A stretch of DNA of 64,000 nt from Halalkalibacter hemicellulosilyticusJCM 9152 (GCF_000513115.1 NZ_BAUU01000010.1:84035-148034), one strand, 5' to 3'. Positions 35,896-44,784 are shown, counted from the first letter of the stretch. Program-made: numbers and translations. Notes: generated from the letters alone by a model not told the origin.

Positions 35896-36552
35896 TCATA
35901 AGCCATGATCTTCAAATCTCTTTAGGTCATTTTTGTGACCGATTAAGATTAGGACATCATTTTTTAAGATGACGTCATGTGGATAAGGAGATACGTTTAT
36001 ATCCTCACCACGTTTAATAGCTAATATCGTACAGCCGTATTTTGCTCGAATATCAAGGTCGATGATCGAACGGTCTGCTATTTTGTCTGTAGCAAAAAAC
36101 TCAACAATGCTGTATTCGTCCGAAAGCTCGATATAGTCAATGACCTTTTCTGATGTTAAATGCTGCGCAATACGGATACCCATGTCATATTCAGGGTGAA
36201 TGATTTGGTCAGCGCCAATCTTCTCTAAAACCTTATGATGATAATTATTTTGAGCTTTTACCCAAACTTGAGGAACCTCTAATTCCTTCAATAATAACGT
36301 ACATAAAATACTTGATTGAATGTTATCACCGATTGCTACGACTACATGCTCAAAGTTACGCACCCCGAGATTCTTTAATACTTTTTCATCGGTTGCATCT
36401 GCAATAACGGCATGGGTGGAAAAGCTCGTAAATTCATTCACTTTATCCTCATTTGTATCAATGGCTAGCACTTCATGTCCCATGCGGTATAGCTCTCTAC
36501 AAACAGAGCTACCGAAACGGCCAAGTCCAATGACGGCAAATTGTTTTTTCAT
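35896..36552 (-). CDS. KtrA/KtrC-type RCK regulator of K+ uptake
   Basis: This 218-residue cytoplasmic protein has an RCK_N Rossmann domain (FAVIGLGRFGSSVCRELYRMGHEVLAIDTN) and an RCK_C domain (residues 135-218). It gates a KtrB/KtrD-type potassium channel with ATP/ADP or c-di-AMP. No channel gene KtrB is next to it; instead it lies beside the YugO channel gene on the same strand. AGAGGTGA supports ATG 36,552. KtrA and KtrC cannot be told apart here. Confidence 0.85.
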   Translation of the reverse strand: MKKQFAVIGLGRFGSSVCRELYRMGHEVLAIDTNEDKVNEFTSFSTHAVIADATDEKVLKNLGVRNFEHVVVAIGDNIQSSILCTLLLKELEVPQVWVKAQNNYHHKVLEKIGADQIIHPEYDMGIRIAQHLTSEKVIDYIELSDEYSIVEFFATDKIADRSIIDLDIRAKYGCTILAIKRGEDINVSPYPHDVILKNDVLILIGHKNDLKRFEDHGL

Positions 36553-36631
36553 TACATTCACCTCTATTCGATCAAATTGTAAGAGATTAACTAAGGATTA
36601 ATGTACTCTTTTATTTGTCGTCCGTCAACGG

Positions 36632-37642
36632 TTAGCTGATGATTTTTCGATAGGTCGTTTCATCGCAAATAATGTACAGCTTAGCATCGACAGGGATAGG
36701 GTCTTGAAGACGACGAACAATACTGAAATCCTCATGATCGGCAATTAACGTGGCCCCTCGCTTTTTTAATGCACAAAAGGCATCGTCGTATACACGCCAA
36801 TCAAGTTGTTTACGAATTTCCCAAATATCATCACCTTGCTTACGGTGAAGAAGTTGCATAAATAATTTAGTTGAGCCATTGTAAATAGCCGATTGAGCCA
36901 TTAGGTCAGAAAAGACTTCATTTGATAAAATATATTCATCAATGTTGGCGTGTTTAAAATTTGGAATATGCTTTTCATTTAATATTTCGGCAATGGTGTA
37001 AATGGGGTGATTGCGTTCGTTTGCAAAGCGTTCAATGGCGGAAGCAATCAATAACGTCCGGCCGTCCGATTCGACACTGTTATGAATCGGATCAGAGGCA
37101 AAAATACAAACAGATGTCGCATATAAAATATTGGCACGTTCGAGTGTTTCTCGCGAGGTAGGATCACCTTGAATATAGCTGATACGAGGGTGGCTACAAG
37201 GTGCTTGTTGCTTTGTATCGATGATGACAATATCACTTTTATTGATAAGTAATAACTCTTCAATCGTCTTAAATGTTTTACTTGACCAACCGATGATAAC
37301 AAAGTGTTTTTTTCCTTTGTAATCCAACTTTCCTTCCTCCTTCAACGTTTGATATGTACTAAAAGCATCGACAATCTTCCCAATCATGACACCAATTAAA
37401 GCAATTCCACTAATATAGAGAAAAATCCCAAATGTTTGTCCTGCAACGGTTTTAGGAACATAATCACCGAAACCAACCGTCGTGATGGTAGTCATCACCC
37501 ACCAAAATCCAACAAAAGGATTTGGAAATGTTTCAGGTTCAATAGTATAAATAATAAAAGCACTTATAACACAAAAGCCCCCCGTTGCGGCGAAAATAAT
37601 CGATTGCCGAATTTGAATGACTTTCTTCATAAGCTCAAACAT
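36632..37642 (-). CDS. yugO: YugO, potassium channel with RCK domain
   Basis: This 336-residue protein has two membrane segments around the selectivity filter TTITTVGFGDYVP (about residue 55) and a cytoplasmic RCK domain from about residue 110 (HFVIIGWSSKTFKTIEELL). It matches YugO, the channel for K+-wave signalling in B. subtilis biofilms. It lies about 80 bases upstream of the KtrA/C-like gene on the same strand, so co-expression is possible. Start at the first Met; a GAGGAGGAT site precedes it. Confidence 0.9.
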   Translation of the reverse strand: MFELMKKVIQIRQSIIFAATGGFCVISAFIIYTIEPETFPNPFVGFWWVMTTITTVGFGDYVPKTVAGQTFGIFLYISGIALIGVMIGKIVDAFSTYQTLKEEGKLDYKGKKHFVIIGWSSKTFKTIEELLLINKSDIVIIDTKQQAPCSHPRISYIQGDPTSRETLERANILYATSVCIFASDPIHNSVESDGRTLLIASAIERFANERNHPIYTIAEILNEKHIPNFKHANIDEYILSNEVFSDLMAQSAIYNGSTKLFMQLLHRKQGDDIWEIRKQLDWRVYDDAFCALKKRGATLIADHEDFSIVRRLQDPIPVDAKLYIICDETTYRKIIS

Positions 37643-37740
37643 CGCGCTATCCTCCTCTGTATTCCCTTGTCAGTATAGCCATCTTAGTAGCGGATCAATC
37701 ATCTTTTTGTTAAGATAAATGGGGTGAGGAGGAGATGCAT

Positions 37741-37896
37741 TTGACGGCAATTATTTTTGCGCTAGCGATTTTTTGTGGTTGGTTTATTTTTGATTTTGTG
37801 AAGCATAAAAAAGTGACGATGGAAATGGTGATGAGCTCACTTGTCATTAGTGTGATAGCGGGTGTAGCCTGGTGGTTATTGGACTTTTTCTTCTAA
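37741..37896 (+). CDS. Small two-helix membrane protein, unknown
   Basis: A frame of 51 codons encodes two hydrophobic segments (TAIIFALAIFCGWFIFDFV and SSLVISVIAGVAWWLLDFFF) joined by the basic KHKKV turn. AGGAGG lies eight bases before TTG 37,741; an ATG at 37,735 is too close to it. It is divergent from yugO and precedes the tRNA. I do not recognise a family; the ribosome site and hydrophobic pattern make it probably real. Confidence 0.55.
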   Translation: MTAIIFALAIFCGWFIFDFVKHKKVTMEMVMSSLVISVIAGVAWWLLDFFF

Positions 37897-37908
37897 ATGG
37901 AAAAAGGC

Positions 37909-37937
37909 TTGCATGGTGAGTCGGAACCTTTTATAAT
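37909..37937 (+). promoter_or_regulatory. Promoter of tRNA-Ala
   Basis: TTGCAT (37,909-37,914), 17 bases, TATAAT (37,932-37,937), 22 bases before the tRNA. Confidence 0.65.
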
Positions 37938-37959
37938 TATTCTTGTCCACTATCATTTC

Positions 37960-38032
37960 GGGGCATTAGCTCAGCTGGGAGAGCGCTTCGCTGGCAGCGA
38001 AGAGGTCAGCGGTTCGAGCCCGCTATGCTCCA
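37960..38032 (+). tRNA. tRNA-Ala, anticodon GGC
   Basis: The cloverleaf is complete: acceptor GGGGCAT with ATGCTCC plus discriminator A, D-arm TAGCTCAGCTGGGAGAG, anticodon arm CTTCG-CTGGCAG-CGAAG with GGC at the middle of the loop, and T-arm GCGGTTCGAGCCCGC. The 3' CCA is not encoded. It stands alone with its own promoter and terminator. Confidence 0.95.
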
Positions 38033-38049
38033 TCTACCATTGATTAGTC

Positions 38050-38094
38050 ACGACGCGGTGCTCGTTGGATATGCGAGGAGCCGTGTCGTTTTTT
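38050..38094 (+). terminator. Terminator after tRNA-Ala
   Basis: ACGACGCGG and CCGTGTCGT arms with an inner CTCG/CGAG stem, then T6. Confidence 0.8.
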
Positions 38095-38189
38095 CATTCC
38101 TCGTTTTGTTCACAATCACTAGGATGTCGATTTATTTGTGAAATGTGAAAAAGCTACGTCACATTCGTTAAAATACAATTTGCGCCAAA

Positions 38190-38230
38190 ATGGACCATTT
38201 AACGTTTGTGAGCTTCGTTAAATGATCCAT
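38190..38230. repeat. Inverted repeat next to tRNA-Ala, possible insertion-sequence end
   Basis: ATGGACCATTTAACG and CGTTAAATGATCCAT form a 15-bp stem with one mismatch, preceded by TTTGCGCCAAA. The GCGCCAAAATGGACC string recalls the ends of IS21-family elements, but no transposase is present. The gap 38,095-38,573 otherwise shows only a stretch of about 40 open codons without a start on the minus strand (about 38,350-38,465); no gene is supported. Confidence 0.35.
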
Positions 38231-38573
38231 ACGGGTGGCTGGTGTTCTTCTCTACAGTGATAATTCGTATGCTGTGGTTCGCCCATTCAGTCAATTGACT
38301 ATAAAGCTAGTCTGCATATCAACCTCTTTCTGCATCATAAACTATGCTAATTTTGACTCGATAATTCCTTGTCTAGATTTTCCAGACTTTTCATGGCTCC
38401 TTGTTTGTAAGTGTCTATTGATTCGCTTCCATCAAGTAAGACGCACAGATGATATACGGCTTGATTTATCTATTAAAAATAAACTTATTGGTTCATTTTC
38501 TTTGAAATTAGATTGAATGATGACCTATCCAATTACTCATGAAACCTATATATTAACGTTTTAAAAAAAACGC

Positions 38574-38623
38574 TTGACAGGTGACGCTATTCCGTATTAC
38601 TATATACTTGTAATAAGTAATAC
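38574..38623 (+). promoter_or_regulatory. Promoter and operator-like palindrome of the padR operon
   Basis: TTGACA at 38,574-38,579 is a strong -35 box. GTATTAC (38,594-38,600) and GTAATAC (38,617-38,623) are a perfect inverted repeat spaced by 16 and overlap the expected -10 region. This suits autorepression by the PadR protein encoded just downstream. Confidence 0.5.
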
Positions 38624-38676
38624 CGAATACCGGTGTTACAGAGTACTGAAAGAATATAGTAAACTAAAAATGGGTG

Positions 38677-39024
38677 ATGAATTTGGAAAATATCACAGAA
38701 ATGCTTAAAGGGGTACTCGAGGGTTGTGTACTTGAAATCATCAGTCGTGGCGAAACTTACGGCTATGAAATCACTCAGCAGTTGCGAGAACTTGGGTTCA
38801 CTGATGTGGTTGAAGGCACAGTTTATACGATTACAATGCGGCTTGAGAAAAATAATCTAGTGGACATCGAGAAAAAGCGATCTACTGTGGGACCGCCGAG
38901 AAAATTTTACACACTTAACGAAGCTGGTCAAAAGCAACTTGAAATTTTTTGGGTGAAATGGGAATTTGTCTCGAGCAAAATTAATGAACTGAAACAAATA
39001 AATTTAAAAGGAGAAGGAATATGA
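38677..39024 (+). CDS. PadR-family transcriptional regulator
   Basis: This 115-residue winged-helix protein has the PadR pattern: [71 protein letters not shown] and a C-terminal helix. Members often repress exporters and are released by toxic ligands. It begins a tight run of six genes (PadR, three DUF1048, ABC ATPase, permease). A GTG lies just before the chosen ATG. Its stop overlaps the next start. Confidence 0.9.
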   Translation: MNLENITEMLKGVLEGCVLEIISRGETYGYEITQQLRELGFTDVVEGTVYTITMRLEKNNLVDIEKKRSTVGPPRKFYTLNEAGQKQLEIFWVKWEFVSSKINELKQINLKGEGI

Positions 39025-39353
39025 GTATTTTTGAAAAAATTATCGGAAGTCTAGATGACAAGCGGGAATGGAAGGCAATAGAGGCGCGTGCGAAGGCACT
39101 TTCAAGTGAGTACCGCAACGCTTATAAAGCGATGCAAAAATATCTCTGGAGCACTGGCGGCATGATAGATTGGCAAGAAACGAAATTCGTTTTTAATCAC
39201 ATCATCGACCTTCTTGAAGCAGCCGAAGCCGATGGCAAGAGTGTTAAAGAGGTTACTGGCAACGACGTAGCAGCCTTCTGTGATGAGCTCGTCATTGATA
39301 CAAAATCGTGGATTGATAAGCAACGTCAAAAGCTTAACGATGCCATTAAATAA
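39021..39353 (+). CDS. DUF1048 protein 1
   Basis: This 110-residue helical protein belongs to DUF1048 ([43 protein letters not shown]...[12 protein letters not shown]). The family is typically found beside PadR regulators, and its function is unknown. It overlaps padR by four bases. The first of three paralogs, and more similar to number 3 than to number 2 (shared [28 protein letters not shown]). Confidence 0.88.
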   Translation: MSIFEKIIGSLDDKREWKAIEARAKALSSEYRNAYKAMQKYLWSTGGMIDWQETKFVFNHIIDLLEAAEADGKSVKEVTGNDVAAFCDELVIDTKSWIDKQRQKLNDAIK

Positions 39354-39390
39354 TAGAACTTTGCTGAACAGCTTTAAGGAGGAGATTGTG

Positions 39391-39744
39391 ATGAACTTTT
39401 TCGAAAAAATAACCGGTAGCGATATGACGAAAGAAATGAAAAGCTTTCAAGCACGAGCAAAAGTCTTGCCTGCTGAATATCAAGCTGCTTGGGGAGAAAT
39501 GACAAATAATCTTTGGATTCACGGAGATTTCACTGGTCGTAATCTGATGCCGATTCTTGACAGTGCGCTTGAACTGCTTGAAGTTGCATCTGCAGACGGT
39601 CAGAGCGTCGAAGAAGTACTGGGAGATGATATTGAGGGCTTCTGTGCAGCTCTTGTTGGTGACGATGGCGCAAAAACGTATAGAGATAAATGGCGTGATC
39701 AACTCAACAAGAACGTAGCAAAAAAATTAGGAGGACTGAAATGA
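39391..39744 (+). CDS. DUF1048 protein 2
   Basis: This 117-residue paralog starts MNFFEKITGSDMTKEMKSFQARAKVLPAEYQAAWGEM and keeps the family's ADGQSVEEVLGDDIEGFCAALV core. AAGGAGGAG supports ATG 39,391; an earlier in-frame ATG lies inside gene 1. It overlaps gene 3 by four bases. Confidence 0.88.
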   Translation: MNFFEKITGSDMTKEMKSFQARAKVLPAEYQAAWGEMTNNLWIHGDFTGRNLMPILDSALELLEVASADGQSVEEVLGDDIEGFCAALVGDDGAKTYRDKWRDQLNKNVAKKLGGLK

Positions 39745-40076
39745 GTATCAAAAAAAGTATCCAAAAAATTATCGATGGTAAAAAAGAATGGAGAGCCCAT
39801 GTTTCGCGTGTCAAGGCACTCCCACAAGATTATCAAATTGTTTATAAAGAGATCCAAAAATATCTTTTTAAAATCGGTCCTGTTGAGCTAAACGAAGGTA
39901 TTGGACTGCTCGTAGAAATTATTAGCTTCTTTGAAGAAGGTGCAGCTGCTGGGAAAGGTGTGCTTGAAGTCACAGGAACAGATGTTGCTGCATTCTGTGA
40001 TGCACTTATTGAAGATTCAAACACTTACGCTGATCTCTATCAAAAATCCGTTAATCAAAAGATCGATAAGCGATGA
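39741..40076 (+). CDS. DUF1048 protein 3
   Basis: This 111-residue paralog (MSIKKSIQKIIDGKKEWRAHVSRVKALPQDYQIVYKEIQKYLF...VTGTDVAAFCDALI) completes the triplet. Divergence among the three at protein level indicates an old duplication kept by selection rather than recent copying. It is followed by 294 bases with no convincing gene; a 46-codon frame from TTG 40,099 has a ribosome site but no recognisable pattern, and a GCGC-type hairpin precedes the ABC gene. Confidence 0.88.
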   Translation: MSIKKSIQKIIDGKKEWRAHVSRVKALPQDYQIVYKEIQKYLFKIGPVELNEGIGLLVEIISFFEEGAAAGKGVLEVTGTDVAAFCDALIEDSNTYADLYQKSVNQKIDKR

Positions 40077-40370
40077 AAAAATAGAAGGAGCGTATTACTT
40101 GACGGTAAAATCTTATCGAACGTTTCCTAGGTATTGCGCAAACCTCGCAAACTTAAAAGTATCGTTTCATTTGATTCGGTATTATGGAGCCGATTGGAAT
40201 AAGTGTCTTAATAGGTTATATCGTCTAAATAGCACGTAAATGTACCACCTTCAATAGGTTGTTATTTTTTTTAAAACAGTACTAAGTGTTACAGAATATC
40301 AGTCAGACTGATTAGTAGGGTATAGATAATCTAGCGCCAAGTAGCGCTTTCTATAAGGAGGACAAAAAGT

Positions 40371-41132
40371 ATGAGTCATGCAACGATTACTGTAAAAGGG
40401 TTAAAAAAATCTTTTAAAAACAAGGAAGTTTTAAAGGGGGTGGACTTTGAGGTGCGACGTGGTTCCATTTTTGCACTATTAGGCTCAAATGGAGCGGGCA
40501 AGACGACGATTGTCAATATCCTTTCGACGTTGATGCAGCCTGATGGCGGCGAAGTAGGAATTTGCGGCTTCGATGTCCAGCATCAATCTGAACAAGTTCG
40601 CCAGAATATCAGTCTGACAGGACAGTTCGCAGCATTAGATGGTATTCTCACTGGTCGGGAAAACTTGCTGATGATTGCCAAGTTGCGGGGAGTTTCCAAT
40701 CCTGCTCAAGTCGCCGACAATTTGCTTGCGAAATTCAGTCTGATTGATGCGGCCAATCGCCGTGCAGACCAGTATTCCGGTGGGATGAAGCGACGGCTTG
40801 ATCTCGCCATGAGTCTTATTGGGAAGCCAGCAGTCATTTTTCTCGACGAACCAACAACAGGTCTTGACCCCGAAGCACGGATTGAAGTTTGGGATACCGT
40901 CAAGGAGCTGGCTGATGGAGGCACGACTATCTTGCTGACGACCCAGTACCTGGAGGAGGCCGAACAATTGGCGGATCATATCGCCATTCTCCATGGTGGA
41001 AAAATCATTACGACCGGAACTCTTATTGAACTCAAGGAGATGTTCCCGTCAGCGAAAGTGGAGTATATCGAGAAGCAGCCGACATTGGAGGAAATTTTCC
41101 TCTCGATCATCGGCAAAAAGGAGGAGATGTAA
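40371..41132 (+). CDS. ABC transporter ATP-binding protein (DrrA-like)
   Basis: This 253-residue ATPase has Walker A GSNGAGKTTIVNIL, Q-loop LTGQFAALDGILTGRENL, signature YSGGMKRRLDLAMSLIG, Walker B VIFLDEPTTGLDP and the switch His region LLTTQYLEEAEQL. The pattern is that of drug-exporting DrrA-type ABC proteins. The codon use from about 40,600 is richer in G and C than the neighbours, judged by eye, hinting at transfer. AAGGAGG lies upstream. It abuts its permease. Confidence 0.92.
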   Translation: MSHATITVKGLKKSFKNKEVLKGVDFEVRRGSIFALLGSNGAGKTTIVNILSTLMQPDGGEVGICGFDVQHQSEQVRQNISLTGQFAALDGILTGRENLLMIAKLRGVSNPAQVADNLLAKFSLIDAANRRADQYSGGMKRRLDLAMSLIGKPAVIFLDEPTTGLDPEARIEVWDTVKELADGGTTILLTTQYLEEAEQLADHIAILHGGKIITTGTLIELKEMFPSAKVEYIEKQPTLEEIFLSIIGKKEEM

Positions 41133-41882
41133 ATGAAAAGTAAAACAGGGGTATTACTAGGGCGTTTAATGTGCAATATTATGCGCAGTCCAGATACAAT
41201 TATTACGGTGGCGATTACACCGATTATGATGATGCTACTGTTTGTCTACGTATTTGGTGGCGCCATCGAAACAGGTACGGATAACTATGTCAATTATTTA
41301 TTGCCGGGAATCTTGCTAATAGCGATTGCATCCGGAGTAGCTTACACGTCCTTGCGTCTTTTCACAGATGTAAAGAGTGGGCTGATGGCACGTTTCATAA
41401 CCATGCCGATTAAACGCTCATCGGTATTATGGGCTCATGTGCTAACCTCACTTGTATCTAATGCACTTACTGTCGTAGTGGTTATTCTTGTCGCACTCTT
41501 AATGGGGTTCCGTACCAATGCAAATATACTGGAGTGGTCAGCGGTAGTTGGGATACTCGTGCTGTTTACACTGGCGTTGACATGGCTGGCAGTCATTCCA
41601 GGATTGACGGCAGGATCTATGGAAGGGGCTACAGCTTACTCATATCCGCTGATCTTCCTGCCGTTTATTAGTTCGGCATTTGTCCCGACTAAAACTATGC
41701 CTAAAATTGTCCGCGTGTTTGCTGAGAATCAGCCTGTAACTTCAATCGTGAATTCGATTCGTGCCCTTTTGTATGAAGGGAATGTAGATCACGATATTTG
41801 GATCGCACTTGCCTGGTGTGTCGGTATAATGGTCATTGCTTACTTGATTGCTAGTAAAGTATTTAAACGCCAGTTAGGGTAA
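41133..41882 (+). CDS. ABC-2 type permease (DrrB-like)
   Basis: This 249-residue permease has six membrane segments and the ABC-2 pattern (LLPGILLIAIASGVAYTSLRLFTDVKSGLMARFITMPIKRSSVLWAHVLTSL, and PLIFLPFISSAFVPTKTMPKIVRVFAENQPVTSIVNSIRALL). With the preceding ATPase it should form a drug or metabolite exporter. The two genes are adjacent with no gap; GGAGGAG lies inside the end of the ATPase gene. Confidence 0.9.
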   Translation: MKSKTGVLLGRLMCNIMRSPDTIITVAITPIMMMLLFVYVFGGAIETGTDNYVNYLLPGILLIAIASGVAYTSLRLFTDVKSGLMARFITMPIKRSSVLWAHVLTSLVSNALTVVVVILVALLMGFRTNANILEWSAVVGILVLFTLALTWLAVIPGLTAGSMEGATAYSYPLIFLPFISSAFVPTKTMPKIVRVFAENQPVTSIVNSIRALLYEGNVDHDIWIALAWCVGIMVIAYLIASKVFKRQLG

Positions 41883-41941
41883 GTAGTTCCGTAAGGGTCT
41901 AAACCAAAATTGAATTGCGAAAAGAGTATAAGATATTGTTG

Positions 41942-42154
41942 TTGACAGACTTAAAAAATTCGTATACGGTATATATAATTTAATAATCGGTAGATGATTA
42001 TTTTCAACTTCTTAATTGGGTCTTTAGCATTCTTTTAATATTCTAAATATTGACTGGTGAAAAAGTTTCCTAAAGTATAAGAATGAGTGAGTAACGTAAA
42101 TCGGTATATTTCTTAATCTAGGGGAATTAGATTAGAGATATACCGATTTTTTTT
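41942..42154 (+). other. Promoter-to-terminator stretch without a gene, candidate small RNA
   Basis: TTGACA at 41,942-41,947 is followed by the palindromic GTATACGGTATATA. A long terminator with AAATCGGTATAT/ATATACCGATTT arms, an inner TTAATCTA/TAGATTAG stem and T8 ends at 42,154. No coding frame lies between. The -10 spacing is poor (N15 to TATACG), so transcription is uncertain; it may simply terminate the ABC operon. The rest of 42,155-42,329 shows nothing. Confidence 0.35.
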
Positions 42155-42329
42155 AGAGAATTTAATATGTGTCAATCATTATGACCAATAAGAAGGTAGC
42201 TCATCTACGAGGAAGATTTATACACTGGGGGTGAGCATAGGCAAACAAATTAAGTGTGTGTCAATGCTTGAATTTATTACTAGATTAGGTACAGAAAAAG
42301 TATGATATGCATTTGAATAAATATGAGGT

Positions 42330-42530
42330 CAAAGTCGTATAAAGGGAACTTGCTTTGTGAAAGATAACAGTATGAACTTAGCGGGATTAACGGACGGACT
42401 TTTTACAAGGGTGTTTCATGAAATTGGAGAAGAATATACAGACATTGAAAAAACAGTTGCTTGTAGATATCGATGTTGTAAAACTAGCAGATAGTCCAAA
42501 ATTATTCTGCAAGTTTCAGTTGTTTCAAAA
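42330..42530 (+). pseudogene. Remnant of an isocitrate/isopropylmalate dehydrogenase-family gene
   Basis: One frame reads NSMNLAGLTDGLFTRVFHEIGEEYTDIE and, after a frameshift in the A run near 42,455, another reads QLLVDIDVVKLADSPKLF. Together they match the conserved core of beta-decarboxylating dehydrogenases (N-x-x-x-L-x-DGLF-x-R-V-x-x-E-x-x-E-Y-x-D-I...VD). Both ends are missing, so this is a decayed fragment. It lies just upstream of ilvD. Confidence 0.55.
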
Positions 42531-42614
42531 CTGAAAACTCCTACAGTTTTGCTGATGAGGGGATTTTTAACTATTTTAATAAATACATGAAAAAATGTAA
42601 GGGGAGTTAGTTTA

Positions 42615-44285
42615 ATGAATAAAAATACATCAAAAATTCGAAGTTCTGTTTTTAATGATATAAACCGTGCCCCAAATCGTGCAATGATACGGGCAACGGG
42701 GGTAAAAGATGAAGATTTTAATAAACCTTTTGTAGGAATTGCTAGTACATGGAGTGAGGTTACCCCATGTAATATGCATATTGATGAATTAGCTAGAGAA
42801 GCCAAAAAAGGAGCTTTAGATGCAGGGGGGACTCCTTTTATTTTTAATACGATTACAGTGTCAGATGGTATCTCTATGGGGACAGAAGGGATGCGTTTTT
42901 CCTTACCAAGCCGTGAAGTTATTGCAGATTCTATCGAAACAGTTGTAGGCGCTCAGAGCTACGATGGGGTAGTTGCAATTGGAGGATGCGATAAAAATAT
43001 GCCTGGGTGCATGATTGCAATAGGACGTTTGAATTTACCTGCCGTTTTTGTGTATGGAGGAACGATTCGACCCGGTCATGTAGATGGAAAGGATATTGAT
43101 ATTGTTTCTGCTTTTGAAGCAGTAGGAAAATACAATAACGGAGATATTGACCGTGATGAACTTCACAAAATTGAATGTCATGCTTGTCCAGGAGCTGGTT
43201 CGTGTGGAGGGATGTACACTGCAAATACAATGGCATCGGCAATCGAAGCTATGGGGATGAGTTTACCTGGAAGCTCATCAAACCCAGCAGAAACAGAAGA
43301 AAAATTAGCAGATTGTATAAAAGCGGGAAATGCTGTTATGAAGTTGGTGAACAAAGGGATTACTCCTAAAGATATTATGACGAAGAAAGCTTTTGAAAAT
43401 GCTATTACTGTTGTAATGGCTCTTGGAGGCTCGACCAATGCTGTCCTTCATTTATTAGCGATTGCTCATACAGTTGATGTAGAACTTAATTTAGATGATT
43501 TTGAACGTATCCGTAAAAAGGTTCCTCATATAGCAGACCTAAAACCAAGTGGTCGTTATGTCATGGAAAATCTATCTGAAATTGGTGGAGTACCTGCCGT
43601 AATGAAGCTACTTCTTGATAAAGGGCTACTTCATGGAGAGTGTTTAACAGTAACCGGTAACACAATTGAGCAAAATCTATCTGAAATTCAACCTTTAAAA
43701 GAGGGACAAGAAATTATCTCCTTTGACAATCCGAAACGTGAGACAGGTCCATTAGTTATTCTAAAGGGGAACCTAGCTCCTGAGGGTGCATTAGCAAAAA
43801 TGTCTGGTTTGAAAATTAAACAAATAACAGGGCCTGCTCGTGTTTTTGATTCCGAGACAGATGCAACAAATGCTGTTCTAAATAATGAGATCAATCCAGG
43901 AGATGTCATTGTCATTCGATACGTCGGACCTAAGGGTGGACCTGGGATGGCTGAGATGTTATCAATTACAGCGATTGTGGTCGGTAAGGGTCTTGGAGAA
44001 AAAGTAGGTTTAATAACAGATGGTCGCTTCTCTGGAGGAACACATGGATTAGTAGTTGGTCATATTTCTCCTGAAGCACAGGTTGGTGGCCCAATTGCAT
44101 TGATTAAAGAAGGAGATATGATTACAATTGATAGTGAATTACAAGAGCTTGCTGTTGATGTTTCTCCTGAAGAATTTCATAAAAGGTTAAAGGATTGGAT
44201 TCCTCCAAAGCAAAATTTAAGGGGGATCTTAGCTAAGTATGCTAGGTCCGTTTCATCAGCTTCAAAAGGAGCAATAACCGATTAA
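42615..44285 (+). CDS. ilvD: Dihydroxy-acid dehydratase
   Basis: This 556-residue Fe-S dehydratase makes 2-keto acids for branched amino acids from dihydroxy acids. The cluster ligands are in [18 protein letters not shown] and [19 protein letters not shown], and the C-terminal [24 protein letters not shown] holds the catalytic Ser. AAGGGGAG precedes the ATG. It is not with other ilv genes here; its neighbours are accessory, so it may be a second copy or part of a catabolic remnant. Confidence 0.93.
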   Translation: MNKNTSKIRSSVFNDINRAPNRAMIRATGVKDEDFNKPFVGIASTWSEVTPCNMHIDELAREAKKGALDAGGTPFIFNTITVSDGISMGTEGMRFSLPSREVIADSIETVVGAQSYDGVVAIGGCDKNMPGCMIAIGRLNLPAVFVYGGTIRPGHVDGKDIDIVSAFEAVGKYNNGDIDRDELHKIECHACPGAGSCGGMYTANTMASAIEAMGMSLPGSSSNPAETEEKLADCIKAGNAVMKLVNKGITPKDIMTKKAFENAITVVMALGGSTNAVLHLLAIAHTVDVELNLDDFERIRKKVPHIADLKPSGRYVMENLSEIGGVPAVMKLLLDKGLLHGECLTVTGNTIEQNLSEIQPLKEGQEIISFDNPKRETGPLVILKGNLAPEGALAKMSGLKIKQITGPARVFDSETDATNAVLNNEINPGDVIVIRYVGPKGGPGMAEMLSITAIVVGKGLGEKVGLITDGRFSGGTHGLVVGHISPEAQVGGPIALIKEGDMITIDSELQELAVDVSPEEFHKRLKDWIPPKQNLRGILAKYARSVSSASKGAITD

Positions 44286-44380
44286 TTGTAAACAAGTATG
44301 TAGGAAAAGAACCACTTTAAGACTCCTTTAAGGGATATACGACTTTGCATGACGCTGATTGGTATTTGCACAGTAAAAAA

Positions 44381-44435
44381 AGAGAAGTTTTGTTCCGTGA
44401 AAAGTTTGGAAGTGAATTCGGAGCAAAACTTCTCT
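44381..44435 (-). terminator. Terminator of the SRPBCC-arsR operon (minus strand)
   Basis: AGAGAAGTTTTGTTCCG and CGGAGCAAAACTTCTCT form a 17-base stem with one mismatch; an A7 run on the plus strand gives the T run on the minus strand. Confidence 0.8.
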
Positions 44436-44451
44436 TACTAAATTATCTGCT

Positions 44452-44784
44452 TTACTTTAATCCACTTCCATGATCATTTTCAACAACATGCTTAAGAATA
44501 GATAGCTTGTTATTCCAAAATCGTTCATAGTATGAAAGCCACTGCTTGACTTCTGTTAACGGTTCTGGCTGTAATTGATAAATTCTTTTTCGACCGACTT
44601 TTTTTCCGTTGATTAAACTAGCGTCTGAAAGGACTTTAAGGTGCTTTGTAACCGCTGTACGACTTATTGGGAAATGAGAGGTTATTTCAGAAATCGTTAA
44701 TTCTTTGTTCGAAAGTAAATAAAGAACCTCTCTTCTAGTAGGGTCAGCAATAGCTTGGAAGACATCGTGCTTTTCGGCTAGCAT
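44452..44784 (-). CDS. ArsR-family transcriptional regulator
   Basis: This 110-residue winged-helix protein has the ArsR pattern VFQAIADPTRREVLYLLSNKELTISEITSHFPISRTAVTKHLKVLSDASLI. It has no metal-binding ELCVCD-type cysteines, so it is of the non-metal subgroup that is commonly paired with SRPBCC proteins. Its ATG directly follows the stop of the SRPBCC gene (TAAATG), showing coupling. Autoregulation through the twin repeats upstream of the operon is likely. Confidence 0.88.
   Translation of the reverse strand: MLAEKHDVFQAIADPTRREVLYLLSNKELTISEITSHFPISRTAVTKHLKVLSDASLINGKKVGRKRIYQLQPEPLTEVKQWLSYYERFWNNKLSILKHVVENDHGSGLK

Noticed and set aside
36961..37302. Frames on both strands inside yugO
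   Set aside because: Shadows of the clear yugO coding sequence.
38235..38516. 93-codon frame after tRNA-Ala
   Set aside because: Composition is unlike a protein (Cys/Ser/Ile-rich) and no ribosome site precedes it.
39931..40239. 102-codon frame overlapping DUF1048 gene 3
   Set aside because: Out-of-frame shadow of the third DUF1048 gene; only a weak 46-codon tail frame remains.
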